Shown: positions 19,283 to 29,026, counted from the first letter of the stretch. The stretch: 64,000 nt of DNA from Paenibacillus sp. DMB5 (GCF_001517085.1 NZ_LRAC01000174.1:62001-126000); one strand, 5' to 3'. Made by a program: numbers and translations. Notes: generated from the sequence alone by a model not told the origin.

Positions 19283-22200
19283 TTACTCCTGATTACGTCT
19301 GCCTCTGAACACCCGGTTCAGCACAATACCTGCCGCAATCAAGCCAAGCCCTGCCAGATAGATCGGGAGCGGACTGCTCTCGCCGGTCTGCGGCAGCTGG
19401 CCGTCAACCCCGGAATCCGTTACAGTCCCTTTTGGAATATTGTCATCATCGATATCGATATCCGGAGTATCCGTATCAGGACTGCCGCTGTCAGGGTCAC
19501 CCCCGCCAAGCGGAATCTCATCGTCAACCGGAATTTCTACGGTTCCTCCACCAGGGGATTCCGGTGAAACTGACGGCCCCGGTGTTGCTGCCGGAGGAGT
19601 AATTGCCGGACCGCCCGGAATCTCATCATCTACAATAATTACACCCGGAACTTCAGTACCCGGCGGCGGCGTACCCGGTGTTCCTCCAGGAATTGCCGGT
19701 GAAGGAGCAGGAGAAGGTGTTACTCCTGGTCCAGGTGATGTCGTAGCGGTAGGTGCCGCTGACTCTGTAGGTACCGGTGATACCGTTGGTACCGGTGATG
19801 CTGTCGGCGCCGGTGATCCGGTTGCAGCCGGGGTTTCCGTTGGTACAGCCGTCGGTGATGGCGTTACCGTCGGAGTTGGTGTAGCTGTCGGCTGTACGGC
19901 AGTATTGTATACGGTCAGGTTAATCCCTGCCACCGAGCTTATGCTCACCGGATATTCTCTTGTATCCAGCACATAGCCGCTCGGCGCCGCTGTCTCAATC
20001 AGAATATAGCTGCCCAGCCAGATGTTATTGAACACTGCGCTGCCTGCCGCGTCCGTAGTGCGTGTGTTAACCAATACGCGCTCAGTCCCGTTAAGACGGT
20101 AGAGTTCAAAGGTCGCGCCTGCCAGCACTTTACCGGTGTTCTGGGCGTCCAGCTTGCTGACGGTCAGTGTTCCCCGCTCCCCGCTGCCTGTGCCCGAGCC
20201 GCTGGATACACCGACAATGACCTCTGTCGTTGTATTCTTTTCAACATTAACAACATTATTTCCGGTAAATTTCGCGGTGTTGGTCAGCTTATCGCCTGTC
20301 TTCGCTGCAATCAGCGACTGGTACTCCAGGATATAAGCCCTGTCAATGTCACGGGCAAAGCTTAGTTCAAAGCTCTGTCTGCCATTGTCATCGGCCAGTA
20401 CCTGCAGGGTGTAGTCCACACCTTTTACCAATGCCGTGCTGCTCTTCGTAATATCGCCGTTTGCAGCAGCTATTCCTTCATAAAGACGGAAAGAATCCGG
20501 CAGTAAAATCTGATTAATACTTGGCGTATCAATAATCTTGGCATCCTTAACATGGGACTGGCTGCGGTTCACCGCAAGGGTCCAGTCGATCTTTTCCCCG
20601 TTCTGGAGCCCGCTCTTCAGGACATATTCCCCGCCGTGCGGAATTGATACCGATGCGGTCAGATCCCTGGATACCTTTTTCTCACCGTCCAGCAGATTCG
20701 CCGTGTTGACTACAGTGCTGCCGATAAGCTGGCCGGCCAGAGTAGTCTTAAAGACAACGGCATACGCTTCGCTGATGCTTTTAGCGAAAATGATTCTAAG
20801 CTTACCATCGTTACCTGCGTAGTAGGTGTAGGCGCTGCTGCCCAGTTCGGCACCCAGCGTATAATCTCCCTTGGCATCCACATTCAGCTTATAAACCTTC
20901 AGTGAATCCGGGATCAGTCTCTGCCCGGCGGTCAGCACATCGGATACAACAGGAAGCTTTACCTCTTTGGCGGTATAATTGACGCCTACCGTCCAGGTCA
21001 GCTCCTTGCTGGAAGCATTATACACTCCGGTTTTGAAACCGTTGTTCTTCCACTCACTGCGGGGAATAAACCTACCGTCCGCACTTGTACTCTGCTTAAT
21101 ACCTTCAATATCTGTCCAATCAATCTTGGCTGTGTTAATAAAATCGTCGGTGTTTCCGTTCAGCCAGTCATTGCTGAAATAGGTAGTGTAGCTGATGGTG
21201 TAGGACCCGTTAATCGGGCTTTTGAATTTAATTTTGAAGCCGGCATTAGGCAATACCGGTGTAGCGTATTCCAGCGTATATGCTGATTGATCAAGTACTG
21301 TATTGCTGCTGTTCCGTACAACGATTGTTTCCGGGATCAGCTTTTGGCCGCCCTGAGGAAAGAGGTCTGTAACCACAACATCCTTCATCGGATGGTTATC
21401 GCCGTTCAGTGTAATTTTCCAGTTCGCAGTATGTTCTGCATAATTTGCCCCGGAGAATGTTTTGTAGACGATAATAGGCCTTACAAGCTGCGTTGCCGAT
21501 TGGCTGTACGTGCTGTCTGAAACGGTATTGGTAACGGTATGGTCCTTGAATACCCGCCCAACCGCTTCGGTTTTGTATTCAATCCGGTATGCAGAATTGA
21601 TGCCGGCATTGAATTGCAGTTTGAAGCCCTGCTTGTTCTCCACTCCTGCAATGGCAGTTACTGTGTAATCCGTATTCTCAGTTAACGCAGTCCCCTTGGT
21701 CGCTTTTCCTGAAGAATCCAGCGTCACCGGATACACTTTAAGCGAAAAAGGCACAAGCTGCTGGGTGTCGTCGAACAAATCCCTGAGTACGGCACTCTGC
21801 TGCGGAATGCTCTTCAGGTTGTAATTGTATTCGATGGCCCAGGTAATGACCTGGATGCCCCAGTCGTAATGAACCGCTTGTTTCTTCAAGCTGCCGCCGC
21901 GCTCTACATTGACTGTCGCCGAAGCACTGGCCGGATCACGCCCGTCTCCTGTAAAGGTGGCGGTATTCGTGTAGCTCGCCTCATCCCCGGTAATTCCCGT
22001 TGTATACGTGATGCGGTAAGCTCCGTTAATAACAGGATCGGCAAAACGTACTGTAAGCACACCGCCTGCAACTTCGGCAGAATACTTGCTGCCATCCACC
22101 ACAGCACCCTGCTGCACTGTGCCGTCAAGCTGCACATTCAGCTGGTAAACAGCCAGCGTCACAGTGCTGTCCAGCGTCAGGCCGGCCGGGATCGGGTCAG

Positions 22201-22849
22201 TGAGCAGGGCATTGGTTACCGGCTCGAGCCTTTTATTCACATCCACCGTCCAGTCAATCCTGTCGGCATTGAAGCCGCTGGCCCTGCCTGTCTTGGCAAT
22301 CGTTGAGCCAACCTCAGGCTTGAACGTAACCGTTATGGTCTGGGCGCCTCCGTTAACCGGGAATATAATCTGCTCGGTCGTGCTTCCGCTGACCTTGGTG
22401 CGGTCAAACTTTGTGTTCACCCGTAGCGTTCCGTGCACATTGCCATGATTCTCAATGTAACTGCTGAAGGTCATCGCTACTTCATGTGTGGCTTGGCTGA
22501 CAGTAAAATCGCCCGCCTGCCCGTCATCTGTAACAAGTGTTCCGCTGATGTCATTGAACAGCTGGAACTGTTCAGGCAGCTTGAAGGTAAAGGTGTCTCC
22601 GGCGCTGTAGCTATGTCCGTCGGGAAGCGCCCACGTATAGTCCAGCGTCACATTCGAGTTCACATCATAGACACTGTCCGTAACGGTGCTTCCGTCAGGT
22701 CCGTAAACGGCCATGGACACACTGGTAATGATGTCCGTCTCATGTTCGATCGCTTCTGCCTTAACCTGTGAAATAAACCCGATTCCATAAGCGTATTGCA
22801 CAAACAGCATAAGAACCGCAATAGCCAGACTGAACCTCTTTTTTATCAT
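19283..22849 (-). CDS. LPXTG-anchored surface adhesin with repeated domains and a Cna-B domain
   Basis: 1,188 residues from ATG before IKKRFSLAI. Signal peptide 1-32; a collagen-adhesin-like N domain at about 33-190; five related domains of about 130 residues (190-880), each with a W-x-V/L-x-VN start, a D-x-x-P-x-GQ-x-L/I-P-x-S-L/F turn and an AYxIxYxT end. A Cna-B/SpaA domain follows (about 893-984, GTLTVSKLDA, AGATFELYRL, LIETAAPSGYVLD). Next comes a Pro/Thr/Ser wall-spanning stalk (985-1151) containing two VDDEIPxGG motifs, then LPQTG, a hydrophobic helix and RGRRNQE. Sortase would attach it to peptidoglycan. Ligand unknown. No sortase gene is in the window. Confidence 0.9.
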   Translation of the reverse strand: MIKKRFSLAIAVLMLFVQYAYGIGFISQVKAEAIEHETDIITSVSMAVYGPDGSTVTDSVYDVNSNVTLDYTWALPDGHSYSAGDTFTFKLPEQFQLFNDISGTLVTDDGQAGDFTVSQATHEVAMTFSSYIENHGNVHGTLRVNTKFDRTKVSGSTTEQIIFPVNGGAQTITVTFKPEVGSTIAKTGRASGFNADRIDWTVDVNKRLEPVTNALLTDPIPAGLTLDSTVTLAVYQLNVQLDGTVQQGAVVDGSKYSAEVAGGVLTVRFADPVINGAYRITYTTGITGDEASYTNTATFTGDGRDPASASATVNVERGGSLKKQAVHYDWGIQVITWAIEYNYNLKSIPQQSAVLRDLFDDTQQLVPFSLKVYPVTLDSSGKATKGTALTENTDYTVTAIAGVENKQGFKLQFNAGINSAYRIEYKTEAVGRVFKDHTVTNTVSDSTYSQSATQLVRPIIVYKTFSGANYAEHTANWKITLNGDNHPMKDVVVTDLFPQGGQKLIPETIVVRNSSNTVLDQSAYTLEYATPVLPNAGFKIKFKSPINGSYTISYTTYFSNDWLNGNTDDFINTAKIDWTDIEGIKQSTSADGRFIPRSEWKNNGFKTGVYNASSKELTWTVGVNYTAKEVKLPVVSDVLTAGQRLIPDSLKVYKLNVDAKGDYTLGAELGSSAYTYYAGNDGKLRIIFAKSISEAYAVVFKTTLAGQLIGSTVVNTANLLDGEKKVSRDLTASVSIPHGGEYVLKSGLQNGEKIDWTLAVNRSQSHVKDAKIIDTPSINQILLPDSFRLYEGIAAANGDITKSSTALVKGVDYTLQVLADDNGRQSFELSFARDIDRAYILEYQSLIAAKTGDKLTNTAKFTGNNVVNVEKNTTTEVIVGVSSGSGTGSGERGTLTVSKLDAQNTGKVLAGATFELYRLNGTERVLVNTRTTDAAGSAVFNNIWLGSYILIETAAPSGYVLDTREYPVSISSVAGINLTVYNTAVQPTATPTPTVTPSPTAVPTETPAATGSPAPTASPVPTVSPVPTESAAPTATTSPGPGVTPSPAPSPAIPGGTPGTPPPGTEVPGVIIVDDEIPGGPAITPPAATPGPSVSPESPGGGTVEIPVDDEIPLGGGDPDSGSPDTDTPDIDIDDDNIPKGTVTDSGVDGQLPQTGESSPLPIYLAGLGLIAAGIVLNRVFRGRRNQE

Positions 22850-23032
22850 TCCCCGGTATCCCCCATTCCTAAAATTCATTTCAGCTCTCACCAAGGCTTC
22901 TGTTTAAGATGGCGCCGAATCCGCTGGTAATGGCACACTCCGCCCAAAGGCCAGTTATGTATATCGGTCAAAAACCGTCCATCTTATGTAAACAAGCAGA
23001 ATTCCTTCCTTTTCTGGTCAGCTTGAGCGTTA

Positions 23033-23055
23033 TATACTTATATCACCTAAGTATA
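23033..23055. promoter_or_regulatory. Inverted repeat between the adhesin and ywaF-like genes
   Basis: TATACTTA and TAAGTATA are perfect 8-bp arms around TATCACC. The site lies 80 bases before the plus-strand gene and 184 bases before the adhesin start. It could be an operator in the divergent control region. Confidence 0.4.
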
Positions 23056-23135
23056 GAAGCTTAGAATCAAAAAATGTTTAAAACAGGAATATTTATTTTT
23101 TGAAAAGCAAGCTTTAGAATAAGGGAGCGAAATTT

Positions 23136-23891
23136 GTGGATCTGACTAGCTTTTTGGGACGAAAACACGAGAGCGATTTCATTATGTTCACGGCTCCGCA
23201 TTTCCTGGCCCTGGCTGCAGCAGCTGCACTTTGTGTGCTGCTGTTCGCAGCAAGGTTTGCACTGCGCACCCGCCCGCTTCTGCGGAACCAGGTCCGCTGG
23301 CTGCTGATTATCGTACTGCTGGCTTCAGAAGGCGGGCTGCATGCATGGTATCTGTCCCATGGCATCTGGAGCAGCCGCCAGTCACTGCCGCTGGAGCTGT
23401 GCGGAATTACATTGCTGCTGTCAGCGGTTATGCTGCTAACCCGCAGCCGGCTGCTCTACTCTTTTCTGTATTTTGCCGGGATCGGCGGGGCCTGTATCGC
23501 TCTCCTCACGCCTAATCTGGTCTATCCTTTTCCGCATATCCGTTTTCTCCTGTTCTTTACGGCGCATGCGGCAATCGTGCTGTCCTCCCTGTTCATGACC
23601 TGGGCTTACGGATTCCGGCCGACCTGGCGGTCGCTAATGTTTACCATGCTCTGCCTTAACCTGATCGCTGTCATTGTTTTTGCGCTGGATAAGCTGCTTG
23701 GCGCCAATTACATGTTCCTGGCTCATAAGCCCGGCACCTTCTCCGTTCTCGACTACTTTGGCCCTTATCCTTATTACCTGCTGGTGGAGGAGGTATTTGC
23801 TCTCGTCATTTTCCTCTTGATGTTCCTGATATTCTTCAAGCTGCCGGAGATGGTCAGAAGCCGGAAGGCTTCCCGGAGCAGAAATTTATAA
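23136..23891 (+). CDS. TIGR02206 (YwaF-like) integral membrane protein
   Basis: 251 residues with about seven membrane spans. The family signature is seen in HFLALAAAAAL near the start, HAWYLSHGIWSSRQSLPLELCGI in the middle, and YPYYLLVEEVFALVIFLLMFLIF near the end. The function of the family is unknown. The start is GTG with AAGGGAGCG upstream. A terminator follows at once. The gene stands alone, divergent from the adhesin gene. Confidence 0.85.
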   Translation: MDLTSFLGRKHESDFIMFTAPHFLALAAAAALCVLLFAARFALRTRPLLRNQVRWLLIIVLLASEGGLHAWYLSHGIWSSRQSLPLELCGITLLLSAVMLLTRSRLLYSFLYFAGIGGACIALLTPNLVYPFPHIRFLLFFTAHAAIVLSSLFMTWAYGFRPTWRSLMFTMLCLNLIAVIVFALDKLLGANYMFLAHKPGTFSVLDYFGPYPYYLLVEEVFALVIFLLMFLIFFKLPEMVRSRKASRSRNL

Positions 23892-23914
23892 ACACGGTTG
23901 TACAAAAAAACAGC

Positions 23915-23950
23915 ACCGCCCTGGAAAAACCAGTGCGGTGCTGTTTCATC
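23915..23950. terminator. Bidirectional terminator between ywaF-like gene and ppiB
   Basis: AACAGCACCGC pairs with GCGGTGCTGTT, with an A run before and TTT after. It serves both converging genes. Confidence 0.85.
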
Positions 23951-23979
23951 ATCCGAAAAAGGGCGTTGCCCCGGAAGAA

Positions 23980-24411
23980 TTAAGCTTCGATAATTTCGAC
24001 CGAAGTCATTTTGTCGCGTCCCTGGAAGCTGTCAACCAACTCCATGCCTTGTACAACTTTACCGAATACAGTGTGTACTCCGTCAAGGTGCGGCTGCGGT
24101 GCATAGCAGATGTAGAACTGGCTTCCGCCAGTGTTTTTGCCGGCATGCGCCATAGCCAGCGTTCCGCGCTCATGCTTGTTAGGGTTGATCTCGCAGTTGA
24201 TTGTGTATCCAGGACCGCCTGTGCCGGTACCGTTAGGACAGCCGCCCTGAGCCACAAAACCCGGGATAACGCGGTGGAATACCAGACCGTTGTAGAAGCC
24301 GTCGTTAGCCAGCTTCTCGAAGTTTGCCACAGTATTAGGAGCATCGTTTTCAAACAGATCGATCAGCACTACGCCGCCGTTTTCGAGTGTAATTTTCGCT
24401 TGCTTTGCCAT
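23980..24411 (-). CDS. ppiB: Peptidyl-prolyl cis-trans isomerase, cyclophilin type
   Basis: 143 residues, a minimal cytoplasmic cyclophilin without a signal peptide. Active-site motifs are [15 protein letters not shown] (catalytic Arg), [20 protein letters not shown] and [12 protein letters not shown]. It speeds proline isomerisation during protein folding. The neighbouring lysA on the same strand matches B. subtilis, where ppiB lies near lysA. Confidence 0.96.
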   Translation of the reverse strand: MAKQAKITLENGGVVLIDLFENDAPNTVANFEKLANDGFYNGLVFHRVIPGFVAQGGCPNGTGTGGPGYTINCEINPNKHERGTLAMAHAGKNTGGSQFYICYAPQPHLDGVHTVFGKVVQGMELVDSFQGRDKMTSVEIIEA

Positions 24412-24482
24412 ATGTAAATGACCCCTTTCAAATGTTCAGATGTACAACACGTTTATTAGTTTACTATGAAACTGCGCACAAA

Positions 24483-24517
24483 GCAAAGCAAGCGGGAAGG
24501 GTTCCCGCTTGCTTTGC
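24483..24517 (-). terminator. Strong terminator after lysA
   Basis: GCAAAGCAAGCGGGAA and TTCCCGCTTGCTTTGC make a perfect 16-bp stem with a three-base loop; on the minus strand it continues TTTGTG. Confidence 0.85.
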
Positions 24518-24558
24518 AAACGCGCTCAGCCGGAAGGGCTGCTGCCAGAGCCCGAAAC

Positions 24559-25893
24559 CTACTTCGTTACAGCCTTCTTGGCAATGCGTTCAGGTACAAT
24601 ATCGTTCACAACGATGTCACCATGACTCTCACGGCGTACAACCAGATCGCTCTGGCCATTCTGTACGAAGACCACAGCCGGACGGCGGATCCGGTTGTAA
24701 TTGCTGGCCATCGAATAGTTGTACGCGCCGGTGCAGGCAACCGCGAGCAAATCTCCGCTCTTAACAGCAGGAAGCTCAACATCCCAGATCAGCATGTCGC
24801 CGCTCTCGCAGCATTTGCCGGCGATGGATACTGTTTCTTCGCTCTCTTCAGTGGCCCGGTTAGCCAGGAGCGCCTCATATTTGGATTCATAGAGCGCCGG
24901 ACGCGGATTGTCTGTCATGCCGCCGTCAACGGCCACATATTTGCGCACACCCGGAATCTCCTTGTTCGTGCCCACTGTGTACAGCGTAGTTCCGGCATCG
25001 CCTACGATGCTGCGGCCCGGCTCTACCCAGATCTGCGGCAGCGAGCTGCCGATTCCGGCGAAATGTGTCTTCACAGCATCTGTAATGGCTGCGACATATT
25101 CCGATACCAGAAGCGGTGTATCACCGTCTACATAACGGATGCCGAAGCCTCCGCCAAGGTTGACGACAGGGAAATCAATGTTCAGCTCTTCCTTCACCTT
25201 ACGGGTGAAATCAGCGATCCGTTCAACAGCAAGCTGGAAGCCCTCGGTTTCAAAAATCTGTGAGCCGATATGCGAATGAACGCCAAGCAGCTGCAGATTG
25301 GCTTTGTCAGAAGCCTGCTGTACAGCAGCATAGGCAGAGCCGTTGCCGATGTCAAAGCCGAACTTGGAATCGGTCTGGCCGGTCGAAGCATAGGCATGGT
25401 GAGCATGAGCTTCAACGCCTGGGGTTACGCGCAGCAGCACATTCACGGTTACTTCCTTGCTGGCCGCAATGGCCTGCAAAAGGCTCAGTTCCACGAGGTT
25501 ATCAACTACAAAGCAGCCGATGCCCGCTTCAATCGCCATTTCAATCTCATCCGGCGTCTTGTTGTTTCCGTGGAAATGAATACGCTCAGCCGGGAAGCCT
25601 GCCTGCAGCGCAGTGTACAGTTCCCCGTCCGATACTACGTCCAATGACAGCCCCTCTTCGTCAACAAGGCGGCACATAGCCATGATTGAGAACGCCTTAC
25701 TGGCATACGCTACCTGGAACCCCAATCCGGATGCTCGGAAGGCATCCATATACTCGCGGCAGCGCTGGCGGATTAATTGCTCGTCCATTATATATAGCGG
25801 GGTACCATATTCCGCCTTGAGTTCGGTCACATCACATCCGCCGATTTCCAGATGTCCGGCATCATTAATCCGGCTCGTCCCGTGTAAAAACAT
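24559..25893 (-). CDS. lysA: Diaminopimelate decarboxylase
   Basis: 444 residues from the ATG preceded by GGAGG (MFLHGTSRIND). It is a fold-type III PLP enzyme that removes CO2 from meso-diaminopimelate to give lysine. The PLP lysine is in YASKAF (Lys66). Other motifs are HFHGNNKTPDE, LGVHSHIGSQIF, NLGGGFGIRY, EPGRSIV and CCESGDML (substrate-binding Cys-Glu). It lies just downstream of spoVAF, as in B. subtilis. Its own terminator follows. Confidence 0.97.
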   Translation of the reverse strand: MFLHGTSRINDAGHLEIGGCDVTELKAEYGTPLYIMDEQLIRQRCREYMDAFRASGLGFQVAYASKAFSIMAMCRLVDEEGLSLDVVSDGELYTALQAGFPAERIHFHGNNKTPDEIEMAIEAGIGCFVVDNLVELSLLQAIAASKEVTVNVLLRVTPGVEAHAHHAYASTGQTDSKFGFDIGNGSAYAAVQQASDKANLQLLGVHSHIGSQIFETEGFQLAVERIADFTRKVKEELNIDFPVVNLGGGFGIRYVDGDTPLLVSEYVAAITDAVKTHFAGIGSSLPQIWVEPGRSIVGDAGTTLYTVGTNKEIPGVRKYVAVDGGMTDNPRPALYESKYEALLANRATEESEETVSIAGKCCESGDMLIWDVELPAVKSGDLLAVACTGAYNYSMASNYNRIRRPAVVFVQNGQSDLVVRRESHGDIVVNDIVPERIAKKAVTK

Positions 25894-26090
25894 TGTCCAG
25901 TCCTCCAATTTCCGTGGAACGTTTTGATTCCACCCTGTCTATTGTATGAAATTTAATCCCCGGTGTTCCAAAAACGGGCTCCAGGCTCTATCCCGGACTT
26001 CACAGGGGCTATTTAGTGTATTCAGTATAACAGACAGAGGGAACGTCATAGAATGGACTAATTTGCAGTTGATTTGTATTTTTTGTACGC

Positions 26091-28535
26091 CTATTTTTCG
26101 TTCTCCTGAACAGGCGGCATTCTGGTATTATCCCGTGTTTTGTTGAACGACGGCCTTGATTTGGAGCTGAGCACCGGCTGACGTACCAGAATAGCCCCCA
26201 TAGCTTTTGCATTAAATGGTATAAACGGCCACAAATATGAGGAGTTATAGGACCGGTGAGTGGTCAGCAGAATAACCAGCAGCGTTGAGCCGATCATAAA
26301 GCCCTGTACCTGAAATGCAGCCACGGCCAGCAGCAGCGCAAGCCTGACAATCCGGTTAGCCAGACCAAGCTCATAGCTCGGAGTCGCGAACATCCCGATT
26401 GAGGCGACAGCCATATACAGTACAACCTCATTGACAAAAAGCCCGGTCTGTACAGCAATGTCGCCGACCAGTATAGCAGCGATCAGCCCCATTGCCGAGC
26501 CCAGCGGTGTCGGCGTATGCACAGCGGCCATGCGCAGCAGATCGACCCCCAGCTCAACGATCAGGAACTGGGCCAGGATCGGAATCTTCGCCATTTTCTG
26601 CGGGCCGATGAAATCCAGCATGGCCGGCTTGAGCTCCGGATGGATGACCATCAGCATCCACAGCGGAAGCAGGAACATGGAGGCGAACACGCCGATGAAC
26701 CGTACCCAGCGCAGATAAGTTCCCATGAACGGGGTCTGGCGGTTCTCCTCGGCATGCTGGCAGAGATCAAAGAAGGTTGTCGGCAGGACGATAACGCTCG
26801 GCGAGGTATCCACAAAGATCACAACCCGACCTTCCAGCAGATGCGAAGCCACGGTATCGGGGCGTTCCGAATATCTTACGAGCGGATACGGATTCCAGCC
26901 TCTCCCGACGATCGCCTCCTCCAGCTGCTTGTCAGCCAGCGGAATGCCGTCAATGTCTATGCTCTTGATTTTATCGGTGACAGCCTGTACCTGAGCCTTG
27001 TCCACGATATCGTCGATATAGGCTACGCATACATCCGTCCTTGTACGCCGGCCCACCTGGTGCATCTCATATTTCAGTCCGGGATCACGGAGCCTTCTGC
27101 GCACCAGTGCCACATTGCTCAGCAACGTTTCGGTAAAACCGTCGCGTGCCCCGCGTACAACACGCTCAATTGAAGGCTCATCCGGGCCGCGTGCCGGATA
27201 GGCACGGGTATCCATGATGATGACCTGTTTTTCTCCCTCAATGAAGAATACGCTCATGCCCGAAAGCACCTTGTTGATGCTCTCGCTTAATAGCTCGCCC
27301 TTTTCCACCTGAATGTGAGGGATATACTCGGTCATAAAGCTGCTGAGCGCACCGGTGGATACCTCGTCAGGCGTCAGATAGGTCAGCCGCTTCAATATTT
27401 CGTCAATGATCGTGTCCTTGGCGAAGCCGCTGATGCAGAGCAGCGCTACCTTGCGGCCCCCGAAGGCCATTTCCCGGAAGACAATGTCAAAAGAAGAACC
27501 AAGGCCCAGCACCTCTGTCAGCGTCTTTTTGGTGTCCTCCAGATGTTCCGGAATATCATCATTTCCCTGCCAGTAGATAATGGACTGCTCGAGTGAGTCC
27601 GAGCGCTCAGAATCCCGCTTCTTCTGCATGGGATCTTCTTTTTTCTCCTGCGGCTCCGCAGCCTGCTTTCGCTGCTTCTTCCCGGTCTCCCGGGCCTGCC
27701 GGCTGTTATTCTCCTGCTTACCCTGCTCTGCTTCCGGCTCCTCATCCTCCTCATCCGGCTCCTCGCCGAACAGTCTGGCGAAAAAGCCCTTTTTGCCGCT
27801 TTCCGGCTCTTCGGTACCAAGCTCACCGGATATCTCGGCATCCTGATTACCTGTTGCTCCGGGGTCCTGAACACCGGAGGTTTCGGCCCCTTGTGTGCCT
27901 GCCCCCCCCGTACCGGAGGCTTCTGCCGGATCACTTTCATCGCCAAACAAGGTGGACAAGAAGCCTTTCAGGCCGCCGCCCGTCCCTTCCTCAGCCTCCT
28001 GCCCCTCATCGCCTTCTTGCCGGCTGTCCGTCTGGCCCTCTTGCCCACTGCTGCGCTGCTCTGCACTCCCTGTACTCTCAGACTCTTGTTTATCCGCGGA
28101 TGAAGCACCCTGAGACGCAGCGGAGTCTTCCTCCTGCCGGGCATCATCCGGTTGGGTATCCTCTGGTTGGGTATCCTCCGGTTGAGTATTTTCCTGCAGG
28201 ACATCCTCCTGTGGAGCACTCCCCTGCGCTGCAACCTCCGCGGAATCAGATATGCCGGAAACCTCCGGCTCCTCCTCCCCTTCTGTCTTATCCCCCTCCT
28301 GGTCCGGAGTACCGGCTCCAACAGAAGCCTGCAGATCATGATCCCCGTAGCCGGTTGCCCCTTCATCTACGCCGATATCAGTACTGCCGTCCGCCTCCCC
28401 TGTATGCTCCGGCTGCTCTGTGTGCGTCTGTTTTTCCTCCTCCGCACCGTTTCCCTGCAGATCCGCATGCACAGGAGCAGAAGCTTTTTTGCGGTCCGTC
28501 TCCACCTGATCCCCGCTGTGTATATACCTCATCAC
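26091..28535 (-). CDS. spoVAF: SpoVAF (GerA-family) spore membrane protein with a large acidic N-terminal extension
   Basis: 814 residues; a usual SpoVAF is near 490. Residues of about 325-814 are the GerA domain: soluble part (SIIYWQGNDDIPEHLEDTKK; RGARDGFTETLLSN; VGRRTRTDVCVAY), then the membrane part (VIVLPTTFFDLCQHAEE onwards) with five or six spans. Residues 1-320 are low-complexity and rich in Glu, Asp, Gln, Ser and Gly, with three TQPED-type repeats and two similar amphipathic motifs, LKGFLSTLFGDE and KKGFFARLFGEE. Position between lysA and spoVAB identifies it as SpoVAF, which helps amplify germination in B. subtilis. The role of the extension is unknown. Start may be GTG or the next ATG. 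Confidence 0.87.
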   Translation of the reverse strand: MMRYIHSGDQVETDRKKASAPVHADLQGNGAEEEKQTHTEQPEHTGEADGSTDIGVDEGATGYGDHDLQASVGAGTPDQEGDKTEGEEEPEVSGISDSAEVAAQGSAPQEDVLQENTQPEDTQPEDTQPDDARQEEDSAASQGASSADKQESESTGSAEQRSSGQEGQTDSRQEGDEGQEAEEGTGGGLKGFLSTLFGDESDPAEASGTGGAGTQGAETSGVQDPGATGNQDAEISGELGTEEPESGKKGFFARLFGEEPDEEDEEPEAEQGKQENNSRQARETGKKQRKQAAEPQEKKEDPMQKKRDSERSDSLEQSIIYWQGNDDIPEHLEDTKKTLTEVLGLGSSFDIVFREMAFGGRKVALLCISGFAKDTIIDEILKRLTYLTPDEVSTGALSSFMTEYIPHIQVEKGELLSESINKVLSGMSVFFIEGEKQVIIMDTRAYPARGPDEPSIERVVRGARDGFTETLLSNVALVRRRLRDPGLKYEMHQVGRRTRTDVCVAYIDDIVDKAQVQAVTDKIKSIDIDGIPLADKQLEEAIVGRGWNPYPLVRYSERPDTVASHLLEGRVVIFVDTSPSVIVLPTTFFDLCQHAEENRQTPFMGTYLRWVRFIGVFASMFLLPLWMLMVIHPELKPAMLDFIGPQKMAKIPILAQFLIVELGVDLLRMAAVHTPTPLGSAMGLIAAILVGDIAVQTGLFVNEVVLYMAVASIGMFATPSYELGLANRIVRLALLLAVAAFQVQGFMIGSTLLVILLTTHRSYNSSYLWPFIPFNAKAMGAILVRQPVLSSKSRPSFNKTRDNTRMPPVQENEK

Positions 28536-28600
28536 TTCATAACCTCCTAAAAGTTCAATATGCCGCTGATGCCTCGAAGCTGTACCTTACAACAGCCGGG

Positions 28601-29026
28601 TTAACGCTGGTAGACAAACCAATCGAACAATGACCCCGCAACCTTGCCGCAGACCATTGCCATCAGCAGGCCGAACAGATAATGCGTCATATGCAGCCGT
28701 TTGGCCAGAATGGGCAGCACGTTCAGTACCTCCGTCAGGGCAGCGGCCAGCATACCGACAAAAACCCCGTCAAGCAGGCCTACTCCCAGCTCAGCCAGCG
28801 GACCGGCCGCTATCCTCCAGTTCCAGAAATCACTTACCGTTCCGAGCAGCGAGCCTCCAACCATCGCTCCCTCATACCAGTGCACCTTGTTGTAGGAGGA
28901 AGTCAGCTGAGCCAGGCGCGGAACCATATCCAGTACAATAAAAAGGGCAATTACACCCCCGCCGACGGCGATTCCGGCCGCTACCCCCAGCAGCAGATGG
29001 AGCCCGAGGGAGAGTGGAGCAGTCAT
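28601..29026 (-). CDS. spoVAB: Stage V sporulation protein AB
   Basis: 141 residues with four predicted membrane spans. Family features are GIAVGGGVIALFIVLDMVPRLAQLT and the C-terminal LPILAKRLHMTHYLFGLLMAMVCGKVAGSLFDW. It belongs to the SpoVA system that moves dipicolinic acid into and out of the spore core. Its ATG overlaps the spoVAA stop (ATGA), which suggests coupled translation. In B. subtilis spoVAC follows; here the next gene is spoVAF. Confidence 0.92.
   Translation of the reverse strand: MTAPLSLGLHLLLGVAAGIAVGGGVIALFIVLDMVPRLAQLTSSYNKVHWYEGAMVGGSLLGTVSDFWNWRIAAGPLAELGVGLLDGVFVGMLAAALTEVLNVLPILAKRLHMTHYLFGLLMAMVCGKVAGSLFDWFVYQR

Noticed and set aside
19440-19976. Long open frame on the plus strand opposite the adhesin stalk
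   Set aside because: It is the mirror of the Pro/Thr/Ser low-complexity coding DNA; it has no ribosome site and its product is only Gly/Val/Ser repeats.
22900-23110. Riboswitch upstream of the adhesin
   Set aside because: I looked for c-di-GMP and c-di-AMP aptamer signatures on the minus strand and found none of the conserved cores.
27593-28633. 346-codon plus-strand frame opposite the SpoVAF extension
   Set aside because: Proline- and arginine-rich shadow of acidic low-complexity codons; no start signal or family features.
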